64,000 nucleotides of DNA from Micractinium sp. NFX-FRZ (lineage: Eukaryota; Chlorophyta; Trebouxiophyceae; Chlorellales; Chlorellaceae): NCBI GenBank assembly GCA_029339195.1, contig JAPTJF010000093.1:1-64000 (forward strand), given 5' to 3'. Positions 35,180 to 44,426 of the stretch are shown in pieces. Numbering within the stretch: the stretch's first letter is position 1; each line of letters begins with the position of its first letter. The position numbers were made by a program, and so were the translations under genes. Under the pieces are notes generated by a model. That model was not told where the DNA came from. It did no database searches and worked only from the letters and a program-made list of their open reading frames with translations.

Positions 35180-38100
35180 CTACCCCCGCCCGCCCGGCGC
35201 CCGCCGGAACTGGCAGACGCAGTCGTACAGGCGGCCGCCCATCGCTGCCGCCACCTCTGGGTGCTTCACCATCCCCACGTTGAGCGTGTCGCAGCTGCAG
35301 CGGCATGGGGCACAAGGGGAGGTCGGGTGTGCAGGGGCAGCTCCCAATGCAACCACTTGTCACCCCTTTGTTAAGCGCATTGCAGCTGCAGCGGGACGGG
35401 GGCAGCTGGCTGTGACTCTTCTAACACAACACAGCCATGCGCACCTGAGGCGGGCGGCCAGGTTGGTTTCGATGGAGCGCCCCATGCCTTCCAGGACCAC
35501 CAGGTCAGCACCGGTCGCCGCCTCTGCCAGCTCAGCGCTGACCTGGCACACGGGTGGGCGGGGGGTGGCAGGGGAGCACTGGTGGGCGTCAGGTGAAGTG
35601 GTATCACGATCAGGGCATACGGTATGGGCCGGAGGGAGCAACGGATCCCACCAGGCGCAGCACAGGCACAGCGCAGGCACAGCACGCCTGCCCCACGCCG
35701 CTCAGCAGGGCCGACTTGCACACACGGCGCGTGCAACGGGCGCAAAGGCCTCTGCGGCAGCACTGCGGCCCTCCTCTTTGAGAGATCGATGGCCCTGGGT
35801 ACGGAAAATGTCAGGAACACGTGACATACATGCAGCTGCTCGATGAAACATAGCTGACACACATGGCCATAGTTTACTTGAACATGCTGTTAATTAAACA
35901 AGCTGGCACCCACCTGGGAGAGGTCGATGACTGGCAGGCCGCTGCCGTTGTGCACCAGCATCAGCCGCCCGCTGGACACCCCCTTGCACAGCACGGCGTC
36001 GGCGGCGCAGATCTGCACAGCACAACTTGGCAGGGCGGGCAGTTGGTGGGTGGGGGAGATGGGCGGGGGCCACGGCGGGATAGGCAGGTGAGAAGAGAAA
36101 AGGGGCAGGTCGGCTCGGAGTGACTCTCTAGGCACAGCCCAGCACAGCCCAGCATGGCAAAGCAAAAGCACAGGACAGCACCCCTTGCCCCGCCCCACCC
36201 ACCCCTACCTGCGGCAGCAGCGCGTCCAGCTCAGCCGCTGTGATGTCGTTGATGGATGGGGCAGAGTTGGCGGCTATGACAACGGTGGTGCCGTGCCGCA
36301 GCAGCTCGCGAGCAAAGGGCAGCATGCCTGCAAGAGGAGGGAGGCAGGCAGGGGAGGCGCTGGGTTGGCGGCTGTTGCGACGGCGGTGCCCTGCAGCAGC
36401 GGCTCGCGAGCGAAGGGGTAGCATGCCTGCAAAGGGGAGGCGGGGAGGGCGGGGCAGGGCAGAGGGCGCAGACTGTGCATGGCAACTGTGTGAAAGGCGA
36501 GATGGACAGCAGGGAGAGTAAGGTACATGATGTCACCCACCACTCGCTCATGCTGGCAGCTGGTTTATTCCAGGAATTTAAACAAGGGCCCAGGGGCCAG
36601 GCGTCCCAAGAGAGCCCACCCACCGAGCAGGATGTCTGCGCCGCTATTGTCCACAAACATCACTACCCGCTGGTAGGTGTGGCTGCATGGGCGGACGAGC
36701 ATGGGGGCAGGGGCAACAAGAGGGAGGGGGCGGTTGGCAGGAGGAAGGTCACGGTGACGCCTGCGGTGACGTCGTGCACACGGCCACCCCACACGTCTAA
36801 ACCCTCATGCAGCCGTGTTCATTTGTGCCGCTTGGATCTAATATAGCAGCATGCAACGGATTCAAATGAGCACATGTATGGCTGCCTGGAAAAAATCACA
36901 TTGCCCAGCTGGGATGTGGCACAACGGCGCCCCTTTGGCTGCCCTTTGGGAACGTGGGGCTGGCATAATGCTGACGTGTCCATGGTACTTGCGGCCCAGC
37001 CTTGCCCTTGGACGCATTCATAACAAGCCCGCCTCTCTAAACGGTCAGATGCCGCCGCTGCTGAGCGTCACAAACCCCAGACGCGGCCCCGCCGTGCCCC
37101 CCTCGCCCTTCGGGGCCTGCGTGCCAACCCTCGCGTCGCCACTGGCGGGGGCGGGCGCTGGCAGCCCCTTCCAACAGCCTTGGATCACCCCCTGCGGCGC
37201 TGCCGGACAGCCCTGGACCGGCGGCGTGCGAGCGGCAGAGCCTGCCGCCGGCGGCTCCGCTGGCGAGTCGGATGTGAGCGACCCCTCGGCAGCAGCGGCT
37301 CTAGAATAGCCCTCCCTCCCTCCCCTCTGCATCCTGTGCAGCACCGCCAGCGTCGTTCTGTGCCGTTTTGCCCACCTCCCCGCCTGTCCAAAGCACTGCT
37401 TTTCTCCTCACCCACCCGCGCCCCCTCCCCTTCGCTTGAAGCAGGACGAGGGCGTCGCGCTATGGCAGGAGCTCTCATCTGAGCTGCCCTCAGCAGCAGA
37501 TCAGCTGGCCTGTGCCGCCGCTGCTGCCGCCACCGCGCTAGTGCACGGCGCCCCGCTGCCGCCAGACACGGCTGCACGTGTGCGGCCAGCAGTGCCAGGC
37601 CTTCTCACTGTCGGGGTGCAGCTGCCACCGGAGCAGCAGCAAGAGGAGGAGGAGGCGGGAGGAGGCGGCAGCAGCGAGGCTGAAGAGAGGTGCCCCTGGG
37701 CCTCACCTGCCCCGGCACCGCCACCCTCGGCCCCGGTCAGCCCGGCCAGACCCGCCGGCGACAACGACTGCGGCGCGGGCGACAGCGACTGCGGCGCGGG
37801 CGGCACCCCTGCTACGCTGTGCCTGCCGCTGCGCTATGGGCCGGGCGGGCGTGGCTGCGCTGGCAGTGCTGTGTTCACGCTCTCGCACCCCGCCAGCGCC
37901 GCAGAACGGCAGCTGCTGGGCAGCTTCGCGGGCCAGCTGGGCTGCCAGCTGGAGCGGGCCAGGCAGCACCTGGCAAAGCAGCAGCTAGAGGTGAGCGACC
38001 GGTGCACAACCGTGCTCCAGAATTCATATTGTTTACTTTGGGGGTGGGAAGGCAGGCAGAAGATGGGGTTCTCCTGTGTAACGCTCCCTTGGCGCGATAG

Positions 38101-41100
38101 CTGTACAGCAGACCACGCTTAGCTGTGCACACCTTCCCCCTGCTAGTTTGCTTCTACCCCAGCGTGTCGCGCCCCGCCCCACGTGCCCGCAGGGCTCCCT
38201 GGGCGAAATTTCTGGTGCTGGCCAGGGTGATCCAAAATACACGGGCTATTACTCAATGTTTCCTACCTACAATGTTGCTTGGTGCCCGCAGGGCTCCCTG
38301 GACGAGATCAGGCTGGCCATGGCCCGAGGCGACTCCATTGAGGAGGCCACCCAGGCGGCCATCGCCAGCCTGGCGCCAGCGATGCCTGCCATGCCCGGCT
38401 GGCGCTCGTGCGGCAGCGCCGCCAGCAGCTGCCTGGGCAGCCCCAGGAGCGGGGTGGGCAACAGCTTGTTCGGCAGCGCAACAGGCACGGGCGGTGCCGG
38501 CGGCGGTAGCAACTACAGCAGCGGCCGCCCCTCATTTGAGAGCGCCCCAGGGTCGCTATTCAAGCCTGGGGCCTGATTAGCTTATAACAGCAGCTGCTCA
38601 GGTGGCTCAGGCACATCTCAATGAACCCTGTACAGCACACACTGCCACCGCTTGGCTTGGCAACAGCTAAGCTGTTGGAATGATAAATGAACCAGGGCAC
38701 ACACACACACACACAGCTTTGCAGCCGCAGACCATTTATGCATGCATGCCCCCTTCCTCTACTCACCCTTTTTCAGCAGCCTCAGCAGGTGCATCCCATG
38801 CTGTGCCCCCGGTTCAAAGCAAGAGCCCTTCTTCTTGTGTTTGTTGCATCCCTACCTCGACCTCTATGCTGCGCCCTAATCCCTGCTGTCTTCTCTGCAG
38901 ACAGGCCCTGCCCATGTGTGCAGGGCAGCGTTGCCGCCCATCTTTGCCCCACAGCCTGTTTTTCCCCACTCCATCTCCATCCAGCTGCCTGTGCGCACAC
39001 ACATGTTGTTCTTTCCCTGCCATCCCACTCTTCACGGCCCCGCAGCCAACATGTTCGTGCTGCTGGACCATATGCTGTCATCATGTCGTGTCTCAGCCAT
39101 GCCTGCCCCATGTACTGCTTCCACTCCATGCATGTACTGCCCCTGTGCGTGTACTCTCCCGCCCCCATCTCCCACTCCATGCGTGTACTGCTGCCATGCG
39201 TGTACTGCTCCCGCCCCCCATTCATGCCCCTTATCTCAGCACTCGCCAGTCCCACTGCCGCCGCTCATTGGCGACTCTTTTATTTGGACCCAACCCTTTC
39301 GAACAACATGCCCCACTGTGGCGGGTTTATCCTACACTTTCCAGCAACTCTGTCGTCCACACACCTTTCTTCCATCCCTTTCTTCACGTCTCTGCCCTAC
39401 CACAACTGAGGGAAGCCCAGAACCATTCGGCTTCTGTCCTGCTTCCTCCCATGCATACGAATGCAAGAAGCCCATAAAACACATCGCTCTTGAGTGTGCG
39501 GCTTCCGCCCCATGATACAACAACCCCATGCTGGGAGTCCAGCTTACGACCCCACCATCCATTTTTTGTTCCTCACACCGCCGCGCACCACACGCTTGTT
39601 TCTAGTGCGCGGCGCCATGCTGGCCGCCCTTGCTTTCCCGGGCTCCCCATTTCGAAGGTAACAGCACTTATGGTACAGCACTTGCAGGAGCAGCACTTGC
39701 AGTACCAGAGGAAAACAACCCATCTGTGCAGCCGGTGCCCCAGCGCATCTGTCACTAACTACAGTGCAAATGCCCTGCCTTTTCAAACACAAACACACAC
39801 CCTGCACAGCCTGCACAGCAGCGCGCGCGTCCCAACACGTCACAGACCGCAGCACATGAGACAGACAGAACGCTCACCTGCCAGCCTGCACAGCACCGCA
39901 CCCCCGTCCCCAACACATCACATGACACACTACAAGAAAGAAAGACGGCTTGCCTGCACAGCCGGTCGAGCAGCGCATCCATGTCGTCTACCACCCACGG
40001 CCTGGGCAGCAGCTTATCGCGTGTGTCGTGGAAAGACACGCCCCCCTGCAGGGAAGGCGGGGAAGGGTTGCGGTAAGCAAGCGGGTTGAAGCTGAGGAGG
40101 AGGTGCTTGGGCCGCAAGCGAGAACTGCTGCGTATGGTTGAGGAGAGACTGCTTGGGATGCAGGTAGGGGGGACCCGCACCGCCTAACACTACAATGCCA
40201 CTACAATCCATGGACAGGCCACACCCAGCCCTGCCCACCTGGTGGTACATGTCTGTGGTTGCCGCACAGCCCAGGTCAAAAATGTTGCTGCACGAGGTGG
40301 GGGGTGGGTGACCGGGGCAGGCAGATGGGGCGCGCTAGTTGAGCGCCAAGATAACAACGGCCAATGGGCACGCCTGCGTGCAGGGAGGCCCCAGCAGGCG
40401 GGCCCAGCACACAGGCAGGGCTTGGGCCAGTGGTCGCAGGCAGCCGGCACCTAAGCGCCCCGGACAGGGCCAGCAGCTGCACAGGCAGGCAGCTCACCCT
40501 GCAAACACGCCACGGATGACCGCATCCCACCGGTCCCTCTGCATTGCAGGCAGGTGGGCGTTCGGAAGGGCACAGGAGCAGGCAGGGTGCAGGGCTGTTC
40601 TTTCAAAAGGTTGAGTCCACCCCCCGCATGGGAACCCACTCTCCACCCCACCGCTTCCCAAGCACGCTCGCAGCCTTCCCAAGCACGCTCGCAGCCTTCC
40701 CAAGCACGCTACGCCATGCCCACATGCACCCTGCCTGCCCACCTGCTCTGTGTGCTGGTCCAGCTCAGCGCACACGTCGGGCAGCAGGCCCAGCGCGCTC
40801 GTGTTCTCCCGCGCCTTGATGGGCAGAAAGATGTCGGTGAACCCGGCTGCCAGCAGGGCATCCTCCCTGCAGCATGTGTGATATTGACGGAGGGAAGACA
40901 GGGCTTTAGCAGAGCAGCTGTTGATGAGAGGGCACGTGTCCCAGAATCTTGAACCCAGAACTGTACACGTCTTTGGAGCCCAGCGGCCAGCAGAGCTCCC
41001 CACTTGTATCAACCGGAAAGTGAGGCAGGCAGGCCGGTATGCAGGGGCGCTGCAAACACGCACACTAGAGGTGTGTGCAGCTGCTTGGGTGCATGCTGCG

Positions 41101-41819
41101 TGATGAGGTGCCGCTGCCTGCATGCCGGCCGGCATGTCTGCAGTATAACAGCAGAGCCCAAAGGGGACTTCATAACAGCACCAGCTTTTTCATCTTAACA
41201 AAAACAGCTGCAGGCAGCAGCCACCCCAGCCCTCCCCCCTCTCACCGCATCCGGCACAGCTCCAGACAGCCCAACCGCTGCACATGGCCATTGCTGCCAT
41301 AACCGCCGCTGTCGCCACTGCCGCCGCTGCTGCCGCCCCCACTGCCGCTGCTGCTGCTCTCCTTCAGAGCCTGCCTCTCCACCTCGTTCACGAGCTGCAG
41401 GTAGGCATCTGCAAAGGCGGCCGCCCCGGCGGCGCTCTCCTCTTGAGGGCGCGAGGGGTCGGCCTCAGCGGTGCGTCGGAAGGAGCCGATGGAGTGCCGG
41501 AAGATTTCAATCCAGTCCTCCAACGCTGGGTAGGTGGGCTTGCCGCTGCAGGCGCGGGTGGCGGGGAGGTACCCAGGGGGGCCGTGGGAAGGGTGTGATC
41601 GAAGGCGGGCTGGCAAGCGGGAAGGGCAGGCGGGTCTGGCGGCAGTAGCAGGGGTGGCGGCAGCGGCAGTGGCAGCTGTGCAAACCTGCGCTCCAGCTCT
41701 GATTTGGGCTCGAACAGAAACGTGTTGGGGTTGTATTCTGACACATTCAGCAGCTGTGGCAGCGGCACACCGCTCTGGCAGGCTGACTTCTGCGTCGGCG
41801 GGTCGGCCAGCGCGGTCAT
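35180..41819 (-). CDS. DUF89 damage-control phosphatase (4'-phosphopantetheine phosphatase-like)
   Basis: Metal-dependent phosphatase of the DUF89 family, closest to the stand-alone plant proteins related to the PANK4 C-terminal domain, which dephosphorylate 4'-phosphopantetheine and its damaged forms in CoA metabolism. Eleven exons: 41819-41686, 41545-41246, 40866-40743, 40538-40498, 40287-40239, 40045-39954, 36682-36624, 36327-36209, 36012-35914, 35542-35445, 35294-35180. Phases agree; 409 residues, with no kinase domain. Motifs: VPLPQLLNVSEYNPNTFLF; VFAGNIFDLGCAA; RPWVVDDMDALLDRL; VMFVDNSGADILLGMLPFA; VVIAANSAPSINDITAAEL; NGSGLPVIDLSQ; VVLEGMGRSIETNLAARL; NVGMVKHPEVAAAMGGRLYD. The intron between 39954 and 36682 is 3.27 kb, far longer than its neighbours, and contains a gene on the other strand. 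The exon ending at 39954 has a GC donor. An in-frame upstream ATG exists at 41894. Confidence 0.92.
35279..35396 (-). repeat. Echo of the DUF89 last-exon acceptor
   Basis: The acceptor region at 35279-35305 is repeated at 35370-35396 inside the upstream intron (shared core GCAGCTGCAGCGG). Confidence 0.75.
36260..36434 (-). repeat. 80-bp echo of DUF89 exon 8
   Basis: About 80 bp of the exon 36327-36209 with its acceptor are copied at 36355-36434, just upstream in sense direction. The copy reads GMLPLRSRAAAAG-like because of base changes, against GMLPFARELLRHG in the real exon. Confidence 0.85.
37049..38576 (+). CDS. GAF-like protein nested in DUF89 intron
   Basis: Three exons, 37049-37273, 37445-37990 and 38292-38576, with GT-AG introns and all junctions in phase: 351 residues, or 417 if the in-frame ATG at 36851 is used. 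It lies wholly inside the 3.27-kb intron of the DUF89 gene on the opposite strand. The N-terminus is Pro/Gly-rich and ends in an acidic patch. The middle, from LWQELSSELPSAADQLACAA through TLCLPLRYGPGGRGCAGSAV to ASAAERQLLGSFAGQLGCQL, follows the order of a GAF-type sensor fold (helix, strands, closing helix), but with a long Gln/Glu/Gly insertion. No chromophore Cys or cyclic-nucleotide motif can be assigned. The C-terminus is Ser/Gly-rich. G/C-ended codons and the clean junctions argue for a real gene; the GAF assignment is a weak inference. Confidence 0.65.
38183..38310 (+). repeat. Echo of the nested gene's last-exon start
   Basis: GTGCCCGCAGGGCTCCCTGG occurs at 38183 and again at about 38282, where the real exon starts at 38292. 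The first copy continues GEIS-like, not DEIR. Confidence 0.85.
38577..39953. other. Rest of the long DUF89 intron, no gene seen
   Basis: Downstream of the nested gene. Pyrimidine-rich, with (CA)n at about 38698-38716 and a roughly 55-bp degenerate tandem repeat with GCGTGTACTGC cores at 39119-39226. Probably the 3' UTR of the nested gene plus intron. Confidence 0.5.
40658..40718. repeat. 21-bp minisatellite in DUF89 intron
   Basis: Three copies, the last partial, of TTCCCAAGCACGCTCGCAGC plus one base, between the exons ending at 40743 and starting at 40538. Confidence 0.9.
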
Positions 41820-42167
41820 TGCTGCGCTGCGCTGCTGTGGTGATCTGGTCAAAATGGATCGCGTCAAATTGGACACATTGCATTTTTCTGTCATGCTGAG
41901 GCCGTGCTGCGTTCGAGCGGCAATGGCGAGAATGCGGCTACTTTGCTGCGCACCCTACACCGTGCAAGCTACACGTGGCTGAGGCAGCAGTGGAGCGATC
42001 CTGAGCCGCATCTGGCCGCCCGTCAGGACCCGTTCGCTCCTCCCTCGCCAACTGGGTGCTGCGCTTGATCCCCAAGAACATCGGAAGCGCCGCTCCCAGA
42101 ATCAGGTTGCGCATCTGCACGGCGCCCCAGCACTGCCACCGCCGCTGCCACCGCCACCGCCGCCACC
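41820..42167. promoter_or_regulatory. Shared divergent promoter, DUF89 / cytochrome b561
   Basis: 348 bp between the two start codons. Both 5' UTRs and core promoters must be here. The last part before 42168 is (CCACCG)-rich. No specific factor site can be named. Confidence 0.65.
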
Positions 42168-43899
42168 ATGTCCGCCGCCGCCCTCTCCCTTCAGCGCCCC
42201 ATCCAGACTCTCAGCGTCGGCTGCTGCGTGGCAATGGCCATGGCCATGCTGCCTTCCGCCTACCAGGGCGAGCTCTTTGCCTGGCACCCGCTCATGTTCA
42301 CTCTTGGCTTCATCGGTTTCATGACAGAGGTGAGTGAGCGGTAGGGAGGGAGGCGGGTGCTGGAAGTAGGCGGGCGAGGTGCTGGATTGATGCCCTGTTC
42401 AAGCGCCGTTTGCGTTGCCAAAGCGGGGATAGTGCTGAGTGGACAAGGCACCCAAGTATGTTTCAGTGTGCACTCGTTTATGCATCGTTTTCTTACTCCA
42501 AATGTCATCACAGGGCATCATGGCAGCCGTGCGCTTCCGCCCCAACGAGGGCACCACCCGCGTGGCGGCCATCACCAACCACGCCCTCATCCAGTGCGCC
42601 TCCACAGCCTGCTGCTGCCTCGGATTCTACGCCATCTTCCACAACAAGGTTGTTGCGCATGTTCTGCACGGTTGCTTTCTATGAATGGCGGTGGTTGCGG
42701 CGTGTCTTGTGCCACCTGTCAAGGCAAGGCAAGCTGGAGTGCGATGGTGTGGGGCAGGGCACCATGGTGTCTGTGCTGTGCTGCGCTATGCTGTGCTGTG
42801 CCGTGCCGTGCTGTGCTGCGTCTATCCCCCCACCCACCCACGTCACCACCTGCACCTGCCCAGCAGCGTGCTATCCTCCCCCTTGCCAACCTTCCGCCAC
42901 TCCTGCCCTGCCCTGCCTCCCCCCGTGCTGCAGAACCTGAAGGGCAAGCAGCACTTTACGTCGCTGCACGGCAAGGTTGGCCTGGTCACCTTCCTGCTGT
43001 CCCTGGCGTCGCCCCTGCTGGGCGCGCTGAGCTTTCGCCGGCTCGGCCTGGTGCAGAGGCTGCCCGAGGGGTGGCAGCCTCAGATGAAGTGGCTGCACCG
43101 CCTGGTGAGGCTGCCTGGCGGGAGGGTGGGTTGAGGAATGGGAAACTGGGAAGGAGATCCACTTGAGGGTTAGCAGGCACATATGAAGTGGCTGTGCTTG
43201 AGAGGTGTGCAGTGGGCAGTGGCAAGGACTTTCACCCAAGGGTTGGCGGCCGCAGATAGAGCGACTGCACCGCCTGGTTAGGCTGGTGGGAGGGTGGGCG
43301 CTGCAGCTGCCGTCACCCCCATCCATCTCTCTTCTTCTCTGCTGCACCTCGCCTTTCTTCGCAGATCTCTGCCTACATCGCGTGCAATGCGACGATGCAG
43401 CTGGCACCAAACCCTCGCCTTGTTTCTCCCCACCCCGCCCACCACACCGTCTCCACGCAGATCTCTGCCTATGCCTACGTCCTGGGCATGGTGACGATGC
43501 AGCTGCCGCTGCCGCACTCAGCGGTCCTCACGGGCGTGTGGTGCCGGGCGTGGCAGGTGGGCGTGAGCGCGAGCATGAGAGGCCGGTGCTGTCCAGCGCG
43601 GCGGCATGCGTGCTTTGCATGGCAGGTTTGGCTGGGTGTGGTGCCTGCCGGGCTTCGCCAGTTCCCCGCTGTTGTGATGGCAACAGAGGCACCCGGGGGA
43701 CAGTGGCACTGCTCCCGCCTGATTGCACACCCACTTGCTGCTGTTGCCCGCTGTGCCGTCTTGGCTACTGGTGCAGGCGGGCGTGGTGAGCCTGGGCGCC
43801 TGCATGCTCTACGTCCTGCGGGGGCGCATCAGTGGGCGCACCGTGCTGCCCTCCTCCGGCGCCTCGGCCCCCTCCTTCCAGACCCCCAAGAACCTGTGA
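42168..43899 (+). CDS. Cytochrome b561-like membrane protein
   Basis: Small diheme transmembrane electron carrier of the cytochrome b561 type (similar in layout to CYB561D proteins), which passes electrons from ascorbate or a similar donor across a membrane to ferric iron or monodehydroascorbate. Exons: 42168-42329, 42514-42648, 42934-43104, 43461-43556 and 43777-43899; 228 residues, all in phase. His at about 40 (AWHPLMFTLGF), 77 (NHALIQ), 111 (HFTSLHGKVG) and 154 (MKWLHRL) are the likely heme ligands. Hydrophobic segments surround them. The start ATG sits in CACCATG. An in-frame alternative acceptor at 43365 would add 32 residues. The C-terminus (PSSGASAPSFQTPKNL) is polar and probably cytosolic. 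The membrane in which it sits cannot be told. Confidence 0.85.
43077..43292 (+). repeat. Echoes of the b561 exon 3 donor edge
   Basis: The end of exon 3 with its donor (43077-43117) recurs at 43252-43292, sharing CTGCACCGCCTGGT, and more weakly at 43164-43205, all inside the following intron. Confidence 0.8.
43361..43501 (+). repeat. Echo of the b561 exon 4 start
   Basis: CGCAGATCTCTGCCTA occurs at 43361 and 43457, and both copies go on to a GACGATGCAGCTG-like end. The frame is open from the first to the second, so the first acceptor is also usable. Confidence 0.85.
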
Positions 43900-44064
43900 G
43901 GAAGGTGGCCGGCTGCCACGCTGGCACGCTTTGTACGCTGTGGTCTTGGCTGCCCAGCAAGGCGGCAAAAAGTCTCATGGGTTCTCGACTCTGCCTGTCG
44001 TGATGCACCCTCCAGGATGTTTTAACACTTGCATTTCACCAGCACTGCTATTGCTGGGCCACTC

Positions 44065-44069
44065 TGTAA
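44065..44069 (+). terminator. TGTAA poly(A) signal, b561 gene
   Basis: TGTAA, the usual green-algal poly(A) motif, 166 nt after the stop codon. Confidence 0.45.
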
Positions 44070-44143
44070 CAACTGAGGGACTCATCGCTGAAGGCGACTG
44101 TTGGGCACAGAGGCAGCTGAGAGAGATGCGAGGAGCAGTGTGT

Positions 44144-44148
44144 TTACA
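44144..44148 (-). terminator. TGTAA poly(A) signal, ZNFX1-like gene
   Basis: TGTAA on the minus strand, about 280 nt after the stop codon. Position relative to the b561 signal would keep the two 3' UTRs nearly free of overlap. Confidence 0.4.
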
Positions 44149-44426
44149 CCAGTGGCAGCAGTGAGACGCTAGCACTGTGCAAGGCTTCCCTAGCCATGGT
44201 TCAAGCCCTCACCACTGCAGCACTCTCCAAATGTATCACAAGCAATGGGGGGCACATAGCGATTCAAGCATGTGCAAACACATGTGGCGTGCATGCAACG
44301 TTACTCTTCAAGCGCTCATCTTGCTTGGTGCTCTACAGCGGAGACCTCCGCCGCTGCAGCGTGCCTGTGCGCATGCAGGCGTGAGTTTGATGTGAAGGCA
44401 GCACGCCTGCATCGGCTGTGCAGGCA

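Larger units (their letters stand above)
43900..44426. other. Convergent 3' region
   Basis: Between the b561 and ZNFX1-like stop codons. Holds one candidate poly(A) signal for each gene, 74 bp apart, and nothing else I can support. Confidence 0.6.

Noticed and set aside
36690..41819. DUF89 as two separate genes or an assembly misjoin
   Set aside because: The halves are in the same strand and order, meet in exact phase at GC-AG sites and together cover the family once without gap or overlap. A long intron is simpler.
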